This document shows, piece after piece, positions 1-10,059 of a DNA stretch of 64,000 nt. The notes under the pieces are model-generated. The model was not told where the DNA came from and did not search any database. It saw only the letters and a program-made list of their open reading frames with translations. The stretch is from assembly GCA_018417955.1 (NCBI GenBank), contig JACTVC010000003.1:3534001-3598000 (forward strand). The letters run 5' to 3'. The stretch comes from Laccaria trichodermophora (lineage: Eukaryota; Basidiomycota; Agaricomycetes; Agaricales; Hydnangiaceae). The translations under genes were made by a program, and so were the position numbers. Each line of letters starts with the position of its first letter. Within the stretch, counting starts at the first letter, position 1.

Positions 1-2143
1 AAACTGTTCCATAACTCCTGAGTTACTGGACAGGGACCCACTCCTTCTCATTCGTAATCGAGGAAAACCAGACGAACGTATGTATCTGCTCTCACCTTTT
101 GGTACAGCATACTAAATCCGCCACAGCCATACAGTGGTGCGATGGCCGGGTGGGAGCTGTTCTTCCTGGTGGATTTTTCTTCATCACCAGCCCAAACATG
201 GACGTCGTATATGAACCGCCCCTTGGCAAAAATCGAGCAATGTTCCTTCGCCGCGACTACCGTTACGCAGATGACGACCCCCTTCTCTGGCCACAGCCCT
301 ACGTCCCCTCAGCTTGCCATCATGGCGCAATCCCGCACCAGCCAGAACATGATGACCCAATGGATATCTTGTGGTGGAATCCCAGCCAGATGGACCTCCT
401 TCTCAATTCCTCTGATCTAGTCCTTGGCATTGGAAAAATTCCTCAAGACCGTTTGAACCAATTTCGACAATTAGTGGGGAAGCTTCAGGACCGTGTCCAG
501 CAATACAAATCGGACAAAGCTCATCCAACGAAGAACTCGGAAATAATCACACTATCGAACTCGTTGAGCCAGGGGCTATCTCGTCTTGAACAGCTTCCCA
601 TGGATTTCACACAACTCAAGTTCTGTGTGGCTGAAGTCCAATGAGCATATTTAGAGTTGACGGCTGGACTAGATTATCTCTATATCTACAAACCACGAAT
701 GGATGGGATTCTCCCACCCGCTACCGAAACTGCACAGACGATTGGTGTATTCACCATGGATTCCACTATTGCGCAAGAGTTTACGAAGGCTGGGCTCCCG
801 GTCTGGTTCATGCGCCCCACTCATACCTTGCCTGGCGTGCGTGTTGACTCAATCGTTGAAGCAAGAAAGCCCAACGAGTTTCTTGAACTTTGTGATGCTG
901 AAACCAAGTTCGATACTGTCTTCTGTGGTTCGGCCGACGATCCAAAAAAACGCAGGGCAATTGCGCTTCACTCATGCAAGTTTTTTTCATATTACAACCC
1001 ATTCACCCTTTATGTTGTGAAACCGAGGGAAGGCGGGTCTGGAGTACAAATGAGAATGCAGGGAAATCACCAGGCAACGCTTCCCGCACACACTCTAGAA
1101 AGTAGTCAGGGGAATAGCTCCAATCGCCGCGCCAGAGAAAATCATGTTGTGAAACCGAAAGCTGGTGCACCATGTGGGTTCTTCATTCAATGACATCTTT
1201 GCTACTGACAAACATATCTTCTGCAGACTACCGTCCTGCAAAAGGTGCAGGCGCAGGTCGTAACAAATTTCTCGAAATGTCCAGCCCACTGCTCCCACCT
1301 GCGATTGCTGTTTGGAGTAATGCTCTTGCCGCTGTTGACACAAACCCAGAGAATATCATTACTGAGGCATCCAGCCCAACCGATCAGGGATACGTATTTC
1401 CTGATCCTGGATTATTCGTTGGCTGCGCGAGTGAAGAGAAAACTACTCAATACCTTTGTCAATGGTTGCACCTTAGAACTGCCTTCATCTACCACCTTAG
1501 TACATCATCGTCATCGGCTCAGCCACTGGGGGGTCAAGTGTGGCGTGATCTCCTAAACTTCTCCGACACAAAGCAGCCCTCTGGCTCCAAGTCGACTAAG
1601 GCATCTCGGCGTACAGAAACGCTGAAGGAACTACTCGGTGATTGCTTGCATCAAACCGGCGTCGAGCTGGCCCTAAGTGACACAGATGCCCGAATGTTTT
1701 GGAGAGGGTCTGAACTCATGTCGGGTGTTCCGATTCACCACCGCATTGTCCAGGAGATTCTCTACAAGCTGTCCAGCCTCAACTTTCGCTATGAACTCTT
1801 AGCCTTGCACTCATGTGCCCAATCAGTTGACGCCGATGGCCAGGATGCCATTGTTGCTTGTTTTCCAGAGCAGTCGATGTTGGTAGTGGAGCTGGCATGC
1901 GGAAACATAGGGTTAGCTGCAGATAAGCTGGAGGACCGTCTTCCATACCTCCTTTTCATGAAGAGATTAATGTCGACATGGGCAGGCCCCATCCCAGAGG
2001 CCATCAAGTCTCAGGACGAATTCGGGGATTATTTTCCAGTGGCCGAAATTGAGGAGTTGGAGCGCCAAGTGGCCCGTTTCTACACCCAATCATTTTTCAA
2101 TTATTTTGGTCGTGCAGCCATCATTCCTCGTCGACTTACCTAG
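1..2143 (+). pseudogene. Unknown Agaricomycete-type protein, 5'-partial, with one in-frame TGA
   Basis: The reading frame is already open at the window edge, so the start lies outside. Exons fit 1-77, 127-1173 and 1227-2143. The introns have GTATGT and GTGGGT donors and the splice phases match. The frame is continuous except for TGA at 642-644, between CVAEVQ and AYLELTAGLDYL; one C>T change from CGA would explain it. A 19-nt GT..AG stretch over the stop is too short to be an intron. No known domain is recognised. The product is soluble-looking, with a Ser-rich linker near codons from 1500-1620 and no membrane segment or signal peptide. The next gene downstream, in the same orientation, is also damaged in the same way, which suggests a repeated two-gene unit. 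Function unknown; I infer a decaying multicopy gene. Confidence 0.6.
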
Positions 2144-2237
2144 TGCATTTTGAACAATTTGAAATCATACTACATTTGTAACTTCCTTAATCTATTCTTT
2201 TTTGGCATTCGCCGATGAAAGTGGCTCGACGAAGACA

Positions 2238-5200
2238 ATGCCACAGGTACGTGATCAACTTATATTGTCTGCCTTGACCGCTGGTTCAACAAGTTTCTCC
2301 CTGACCTTAACCACAACCTTGACCTCGTCTTTGATATGCTGCAGAACACCCAACGTGTGACACGTTCTCGGAAGGCTAAGATTCCTGACATACCTCTTCC
2401 CGAAACCCGCGCAAAACCTGGTACCAGAAAACGCGAGGCAAAGGTCCAAATTTTCATCGTGTAGCCACGCTTTTCACTCATCTGAAGATATAGGATGTTG
2501 TGAAACCTCGCGCCAGTAAACGCAAAGTTATCATGGAAGATGCTGAGGTAGGGGCAATTCCAAATTATTTAATGCTTGCTTTACAACTAAAAAACCATAG
2601 CCTGCTGTTGCAAAACAAGGAGAGGCTGAACCAACAGAAGCTGAGGTGGGTGAAGAACAAGAAGAACACGACGCTGGTGGATCAGGATCCATTTCTGTGG
2701 AAAACACAAATGTACGGAGTCTCCCATCCACTCAATTTGTCACTCATGTTAAGCCATAGACTACAACGAACAACAATGCCACTGGTAGTGGCGAACAACC
2801 TTCCATCACTCTTTCTACGAATTCTGGTGGACCCAGGAACAATGAGGTAGGAAAACGTCTACCAGCCCATTGCCTTACTAAATCTCGAAATGGTAGAATA
2901 TCGATGACATAGAGCACGTCGCCACTACTATTCGCGACATGCGGCCACCTCAAGACGATTGATCCATGGGTCAGATTTGGAGAACAATGATGACCAAGAC
3001 GACCAATTCCTCTCATCCCGCAGAGGTTATCGCCAACTGCAATACACTATTCGCGACAACGGCTCAGATGGCGATGATGCTGTTTTCAAAGGCTTCAAAT
3101 CACGCGTTCCTAAACTTAGCGACAGAAATGCTGACATCGACATGGAGGATGCTCAGTATGATCCTGAGCATGAAGACCTTTCTGTTCAAAATGCGGCCAT
3201 TGCAGGAGCAGATGACCCTTTCAACATGCTGCCTCAATCTCCTTTAGCCCCGACCCCTTCTGTAATTTCCGCCCCTTCACCGGCAGCCATTGACTCCAAT
3301 TCGAAGCAAGACCCTGAGGCTCAGGAAAGTGATGCCTCTGGTTCCGATTACGAGGAACCTGTGCAATGCTTCACAGCTTCTCAAAAGGGCCGTGCTTGTG
3401 TCGTTGACAACAACACATCACCCCCTCGACGCTTTACCGCTTTCCAGAAGAAAAGGGCCGTGCTCATATCGTCGACAACAACGCTTCTGGTGCTGAGGAT
3501 GAGGGTGACGCATCGCCCCCTCGACGCTTCAAGGGCCGTGCTCGTGCCGTCAACAACAACTTTTCTGGTGTTGAGGACGAGGGTGAAATTGGGGAGGATG
3601 AGGGTGATTACAACGAGGAACCGAGTGGTGAACCTTTGGTTGTTGATTCACCGGAGGAACTTGTCAACAAGAAAACCAGGGATGCCACCGACATTGCGCG
3701 TTTACTTCAGATGGGACCTTTGCGTAAACCCAGGCCTGATAACAAAGATTCAGATAGCCAACATTCCAGTGGTGATTACATGCCCAAGCCCTCAAAGGAG
3801 AAGTCAGCTCGACCATGTCCAAATAACGATGGCGCGTTTGAGTCGGTGGATCAGGATGAAGGAGACAATGAACAAGAAGCCACCCGCCACAAATTGGGTC
3901 CTCTTTCGAAAGCCGCAAAAGAGGCCGCCTTCGCCGCTCATCAAGAGTATCTCGACAAACTTGAAGCCTTGGCTTCTGAGCACGACAAACCCTTGAAACT
4001 GTTCCTACGACTTGTTGCTCAAGAGGTCAAGTCAAGTCATCGTTTAAATCCCTGGTCAGCCTTCCAGCACTGGTATGCCCGACATGGTGATGTCAAGAAA
4101 ACAAAAGAAGGTGAGCAACTCCAAGATCCATGTTTTACCCCCAGCTAATTACTAGCGAAAATCTAGTTTCTGCCCAAGCATGGACAAAGTTTGTTGCCAA
4201 AATTTATAATCAGGAACTCAAGACGCTCGGAGTGAACCCTTCTCAAGAAGATATTCACGAACATTTCAAAGAACAGCTAGATTATTATCGTGGCGTCATA
4301 GGCTCGTTTTTGGAATCGAAGCGAGACAACGGGAAGTTCCCGCAAGTGGTCAAGAAAGTGGTTGAGCCATTTGTCAAGTTGGTGTGTTTTTACATTGCTA
4401 CTACCCCGTCTCTTGATAATAACATATGTTAAAGGCTACTCGAGCATACAAGGAGACCGGGATTCAAGTCTTTGGATTTGCCATCGACGTCAATGCCAAT
4501 TCAACTTCAAGCCTGGCTTGGGGGGGCAGCCGCGAGTATGAGAAACTCCGTGAACGCTACAAGTCCTCTGTTGAGACTCAGCTGAGAGATTATGAAGGAA
4601 TGTTCAAGGTGGCAGAGATGGACCAGCGATTGGTGGCCGCAAACAGCGCATTGATTCACTGTGAACCAAGGTCAACTGAGAATAAGCGAGATTGCCTTAT
4701 GCGAGTCCTTGGTGAATTTCTGCGAAGCGATTTGAGTAAGTTGGTTCCTCTATCCGTTTCAAGACTTCTCAAAGACATAACGTTCATTTAGTTGAAATCT
4801 TCACTGCCCAAAGTGAGGATGGGAGTAACGTGAAGAAGGTCACAATGAACTGGTCTTGGACCCACTTTGCATACAAGAATGAGGTCACCATCATTGGTTG
4901 GGGACTGGTGGATGATTATCCTCGTGAAGGATTTTCATTGAAGGGTAAAGGAAAGGGAGAGGCTTTCTTCCAGAGAATTGTCCAGTCCCGCATCACTGAG
5001 TACAAACGAAAGGGTAGTAAGCTAAATGCAAACGAAGAAGAAGGTGACGATGATCTGGTCATATCGCCCTATGTTCGCATTGTTTCGTGGACACCAGGTG
5101 AGCTTTGCGAGACTGCTCTTGTCATTCATGTAATTGACTATTCAACATTAGAACAACGCAAGTGTCGTGTCATTAAACAGCAGGGCATCCCCCTGGTGAT

Positions 5201-6269
5201 AGATGTCGCAGGCAAGGTTTTATCTACAGTCTTCAACTCGAAGGTGTGGGCAAAGGCAGCGGAAGCCACCGGCCATAGCAAGCCTCACCAGAAGTCAGCG
5301 TGACCGCAAAGCGACGATGAGGAAGACTTCGAAATGCCCATCGAGATACCTCCCTGTCGTCCACCTCCCCGCCCAAACACTTTACAAGAGGATCCCGATG
5401 CAGTGCCCCCTCACTTGCGATTTTCGCCAGATCGTGAACAATTTCATAACCATCAGGCTGCTAGCAACTTCGACACGCACCCTCCTCACTCAAGATATAC
5501 AATAGATTCTCAAGATCATGACCAGGACACTTACAATCGTGCACCTAACAATGCTGGTACACGTCCCCCTCACTCTCGATCTACAGCGGATTCTATTGAT
5601 CGCAGTCATGATTATCCTCAACGAGCGCCCAACAACTCCCCCCCTTACTCTCGATCTAGGGCAGATCCTGTTGATCATTATCCTCAACGAGCTGCTGACA
5701 ACTTTGATGCACATCCCCCTAGCTCTCGTGCCTCTCGCGATCATGAACAAACTCAGCCTCGACTTCCCATCTACCCTCAGCCAATCAAGTCTCGTGGAGT
5801 TCTCGACCATCCTCGAAACATCTATCATGGGGATGAAGATGACCAATATCGGTTCACCCGTGATTTCGCTCCTGCCCCTGGTCAAAAGTGGTACTATGAA
5901 ATTGACTCCGACTTACAAGGGGGTGGCCGAGAGCCATATGGACCTCCAACACTTGATCATCGCCTTCCATCACATGACCACTACAATGCTGGCTCTTCGG
6001 GTGCTCAGCATCATCACCTCCCAGAAGATGCTCAGGACCTCTCAAAGTGGCCATACAACAAAGAGGATATGGGACGGCTTGGTATCGGCTCTTCCGAATT
6101 ACAGCCACCTCAGAAAAAGCGGAAGATATCGGAAGTGGAGGAAGGCACACGCAAGGTTGTTGCACTTCCTACACGGCGGATTCCATCTGGAAGCCATCTC
6201 ATGGAGAATGGTAGACCTGGCTCCTCGAAGGATTCAAATTGGGGTCATCCTTCAAACGGAAGGCGTTAA
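2238..6269 (+). pseudogene. Unknown multi-exon protein with two frameshifts and one in-frame TGA
   Basis: A multi-exon plus-strand gene of unrecognised family. The ATG at 2238 is a guess from the splice at 2247. Well-supported introns end at about 2488, 4168, 4434, 4793 and 5154, each in phase. The acidic middle part (about 2960-3900) has repeated units rich in Arg, Asn and Asp. The core (about 4169-5300) is well conserved-looking, with FGFAIDVNANS and MNWSWTHFAYKNE segments. The tail (5304-6269) is rich in Pro, His, Arg and Asp and probably disordered. Lesions: reading must shift frame near 2955-2962, again at the AAAAGGG run near 3451-3457, and TGA at 5301-5303 interrupts an otherwise open frame. 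It ends in a patch of KKRK type near 6115. It lies about 95 bp after the first damaged gene. Pseudogene, or a sequence with assembly errors at the runs. Confidence 0.55.
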
Positions 6270-6479
6270 GTTGCACTTCTCTAGTATTTGAACTTGTCCT
6301 GTAGCGTTCCTTGGAATCACTTATATGATTTTCATGTATGCCTCATGTATATGCCTTATGTATATGCCTTTGTATGTTATTCCGCCTTTTTTCATGTTAA
6401 GATCACCTGACTTAAATTTCTGTGAAACCCATGACTGGCTGGTAAGATAAATTTGAGGCCATGTTTCAAGCCTTCTCTT

Positions 6480-6610
6480 CTGCTATAGTATAAGGTTGTT
6501 ATAAGTTTGTTATAGTATAAGGCTTGGTTATAGGTTTGTTATGGTGTAAGTCTTGATAGTTATGAACTTCAAGCCTCCTCTCTGTTATAGTACAAGGCTT
6601 GTTGCTACTC
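6480..6610. repeat. AT-rich minisatellite
   Basis: A motif close to GTTATAGTATAAGGCTTG recurs four times with small changes. It follows the 3' end of the unknown gene and precedes the GGGAGTCCC array. Nothing coding is seen here. Confidence 0.5.
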
Positions 6611-6639
6611 TGACAGCACATTTAGAATTTAAATATATA

Positions 6640-6920
6640 TATACTTGGGAGTCCCAGAGGATAGAAATTTAGGTACATATATACTTGGGAGTCCCAGAAT
6701 CAGATGGGAGTCCCTCATCCTGGGGAGTCCCAGGAAATAGGACATATATACCTGGGAGTCCCAAAGAATCAGATGGGAGTCCCTTACCTTTGGGAGTCCC
6801 ATGAAATATAATATTGGGACTCCCACAGAGGTGGGACTCCCATGGAAATGTAAGAGGGATCTGGAAGTCCTATGAGATACCATGGGACTCCCATGGGAGT
6901 ACCTGGCTACCCCCAGGGGA
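6640..6920. repeat. GGGAGTCCC / GGGACTCCC inverted array
   Basis: About seven copies of GGGAGTCCC on the left are followed by three of GGGACTCCC on the right, its reverse complement. The array as a whole is therefore an inverted repeat around roughly 6810. Several copies are preceded by a shared ACATATATAC spacer. This looks like the subterminal repeats of a small non-autonomous DNA transposon; no target-site duplication was found. Confidence 0.5.
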
Positions 6921-7079
6921 CTCCATGAAATAGGTGGGATGTACCATGGTATTGGGCCCTCATAGGGTAGTCATATTGGCATGGACTAACTACCCTAAGA
7001 GGGTAGGGTTAGGTGGTTGCCTGAAGTGGTGAGCGATGACGGGGGGAGAGGAACAAGAAAGGAATAGGGTTGAGGGTTG

Positions 7080-7364
7080 ATGACAACGCCCAAATCGAGT
7101 CTCGGCAAACACTGACACTTGATTTGTGTGGGCGTTGTCAGCGTTCCATCAACAGATTCTGTTCCGGATGCATTCCGGACATCATTCTGTCTGTCTGATT
7201 CCAGGAACCATTCCAGCAGAATCGGAATTCCGTTCTGGATTCCTCGGAATTATTTGATCAATTTGGCAGGGCCCTCTGCCAAATATGATTCCTCTGGAAT
7301 TCTGGGAATTGCCTGGATTCCGCCGGATTCTGGCAGGAATCAGTGGAGGACAATAAAGACCTCT
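7080..7364. mobile_element. Remnant right end of a hAT-like element, with a hairpin at its left
   Basis: An inverted pair TGACAACGCCCAAATC / GATTTGTGTGGGCGTTGTCA lies at 7081-7140. From 7160 the sequence is dense in GGAATTCC- and GGATTC-type short repeats. It ends at 7364 with AATAAAGACCTCT, the reverse complement of the left end of the element that starts at 8342. The matching left end and duplication were not found, so this is probably a truncated relative. Confidence 0.4.
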
Positions 7365-8399
7365 CCCATCAGCATACTGAGGGAAAGGTCCCTGTATCAG
7401 CTATGAAATGTGGAGGGCCTATGACTGTGTGGAGACGTGATGAATGAGACTTTTCATGTGTAGGCGATGAATTTGTGTCATGTACCAAGATTCCACCAAA
7501 TGAAAGTTCTCCTGCAGTTTCTAAGGCCGAGATGCAGTCTGAGACGTTCCCAAGTGATGGTAACAATGTGCTTGTATTTAGTAAGCAAACCACTGGTGAT
7601 TTCAACAGGTTTGGTTGACTGGAAGCTCAAGGATGTGGAGAACGTGAGGGAGGAGGTTCACTGGCAACATCACAGTGAATGGAGGGAAGTTCGCATTGAG
7701 TTGATGACATAGAATTTGAAGATGGGGACTTCTTGTCAGGAAGAAGGAATGTAGATGATGAGAGCAATGATTTCACCAACTGATCTATGGGAGATTGAGT
7801 GTCGTTAAGCAAAATTTTGTGCACAAAGTGTTGATTTTGCATACTAGTTTTCCCTGAAGTAAGCTCGTTATCGTTCTTCATTCTTGTTGCTCGAGCCTGT
7901 TGTGAATGAGCTACTTCCTTCTGTTCTGAATGGCCCTGAGGTGTCTTCAGAGAGAAAGCGCAAACTTGAGGCAGGATGTCAGGGGTTCACTCTGATTGAA
8001 ATTGATTGGGTGATCTGTCATCTGTATGGATGACAACGATCTCATGGCATGGACATGAGGCTGATTCCAAAGTCCTGAGGGGGCACATACTGCCAGGATG
8101 CATGTTAGAAGTTTTGTTGCCTAAAACATTGTATCGTTGCATACCAATATCCTCTGAACCACTCTTGTCAATCTCCTGCATCGGTTTGAGACTAAATCGT
8201 TTAAGATGGGCTGTCATGTCCTCACACTCCTGATTAGTTGGATCGCCTGGTGGCTCATTGGATTGAGGTTGATTGAGGAAGATTTGGTCCGTTTGATGTG
8301 TTACATGAAGCATGTTCCCCAGGCCAACTATGGGTTGCAGTAGAGGTCTTTACTCTCCCCCACTAATTCTGCCCGGAATCCCACCTCCGTCCCAGAATT

Positions 8400-9271
8400 C
8401 CATGGGTCTTTTGCGGTCTTGGTCCAGTCTGGTTACGGTCTTTTTCCAGTCACGAGACCGGACTTCCAAACACTACTGGTGGTGGTGGTTTGGAGAAAGG
8501 AAGCCACGTCACACATTGTGACACTGGCATCATGTTTGTACTCCCATGTGAGATGAATATCTCACATGCATCTGATCTCACATGAGGGAATTTTCATCTA
8601 TCCCATGGAATTCTGCCGGACAGTCCACGGATTTGGCAAAAAATTCATGGAATCTGGTGGGACTCAATAGGGACTGACAAGACATAATAACAAAAATACC
8701 ATTCCGTGTATATTCCGTGCACAGTCCCACAAAATGCGAAATTCCGTGATTAGTCCGGACCTGTGGTTATGGTCTTTTATTTTTGAAATGTAAAGACTGC
8801 AAAAAAAACCGATTAACGTGAACCGGTCTTGACCGGTTTGGACCGGTCTTTTGTAACCCCTTAAATACCCTTTAAAACGCACCCAACAACGTACGATTTG
8901 GTAAAAAAACGAGAGAGATATGAATTAAAATGTAAATTACTTTTGGGAATAATAGATGTACCAGACTTATTTTATAGAAGCACCAATTCCTAACGGAATT
9001 TAACGTTCTTGGGCTCGTTTTGAAGCTATTAGAGATGTTAATAAATCTACCGATTCATAATTTTAAAATATTGGCCTAAAGACCGGCCATAAACTGGTTA
9101 AAACCGATGCAGACCGAAACCAGTCTACAGACTGCAAAAAGACCGCGGTCTGCAGTCTTTTTGTGGTCCGGTCTGGTCTTTTGACTTCTGGGGAAAAGGC
9201 AGACTGGTTGCGGTTACGGTTAACGCCCCTGGGCATAAAAAAATCGGACCAAACCGGACTTTCAAACACTA
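8400..9271. mobile_element. Rearranged hAT-like element rich in GACCGGT
   Basis: Two ends of the same type, CCAAACACTA at 8466-8475 and TCAAACACTA at 9262-9271, point the same way instead of inward. The body is rich in AAGACCGGT motifs, as in the element at 30285-31116, whose ends also start TAGTGTT. The 8-bp flanks CTGGTGGT (8476-8483) and ACCACCAG (9272-9279) are exact reverse complements. This suggests a partly inverted copy. Confidence 0.4.
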
Positions 9272-9279
9272 ACCACCAG

Positions 9280-9770
9280 CACACGACAACGGCGAACGGC
9301 AATGACCACAGCAACAACCAACAAATGCCCACAAACACAAATGGTGACAAACACCCACAACTACCACCCACCACCATGAAGAGACAACAACAAACAGCCC
9401 ACAATGATGACCAAATGGCGCAAGTGTCCACACCACCATCCCATTCCCCACCAATGACAAGCGAGCGCCCACCATGTCAATGGATGCCCACGCCAACAAT
9501 GACACCCACCGCCACATCAACAGACCACCACCACATCAACGGACTGCCACCACATCAATGACGACGACGCCAATGCCAACGGAGGACAACAATGCCAACG
9601 GACGCCAGCAGATGACAACACCAATGCCAATGCCAACGGACAACATCCACGCCAACAGACAATGACGACGATGCCAGCGGATGACAATGATGCCAACAGA
9701 CAACAACGACGCCAACAGACAACAACGCTGCCAGCAGATGACACCAACAGACGGCCACATCAACAACGAG
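9280..9770. repeat. ACC/CAA-rich minisatellite
   Basis: Irregular repeats of about 18-24 bp such as ATGCCAACAGACAACAACG fill this stretch. Open frames cross it on both strands only because the repeat lacks stops; none looks like a protein. Confidence 0.6.
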
Positions 9771-9803
9771 CATGTCCTGCTCCACCATGTACACATGGCG
9801 AGC

Positions 9804-10059
9804 ATTCTTCCTCCCCCCTTCCTTTTCCCTTCCCCCTTCCCTGTCTCTCCTCCCTTCCTCCTTTCCTTTTCCCTTTCCCCTTCCCTGTCCCTCCCCATTT
9901 CCATGTACCCCATTCCTTCCCCATCCCCTCTTCTCTGTCTGTCCCTCATTTACCTGTACCTACCCCCTTCCCCCTTCCTTTTCCCTCCCCCTTCCCTGTC
10001 CATCCCTTCCTTCCTCCACCCCCATTTCTTCCTGCCCCCCTCCTTCCCCCCTTCCTTTA
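9804..10059. repeat. Polypyrimidine tract
   Basis: About 250 bp of almost pure C/T on the plus strand, built from CCCTTCC and TTTTCCC blocks, with a few A/G interruptions. Such tracts with mirror symmetry can adopt triplex (H-DNA) form; that is known for the sequence class and not shown here. Confidence 0.65.

Noticed and set aside
642..644. TGA as selenocysteine or programmed read-through
   Set aside because: The same CGA-like TGA pattern occurs in dead Copia pol, and no hairpin element was evident; mutation is simpler.
636..654. A GT..AG stretch spanning the TGA at 642, as an intron
   Set aside because: Only 19 nt, far below the 48-80 nt seen for the other introns; removing it also loses conserved-looking codons.
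5286..5303. An 18-nt intron around the TGA at 5301
   Set aside because: Too short to be spliced; the frame is open on both sides without it.
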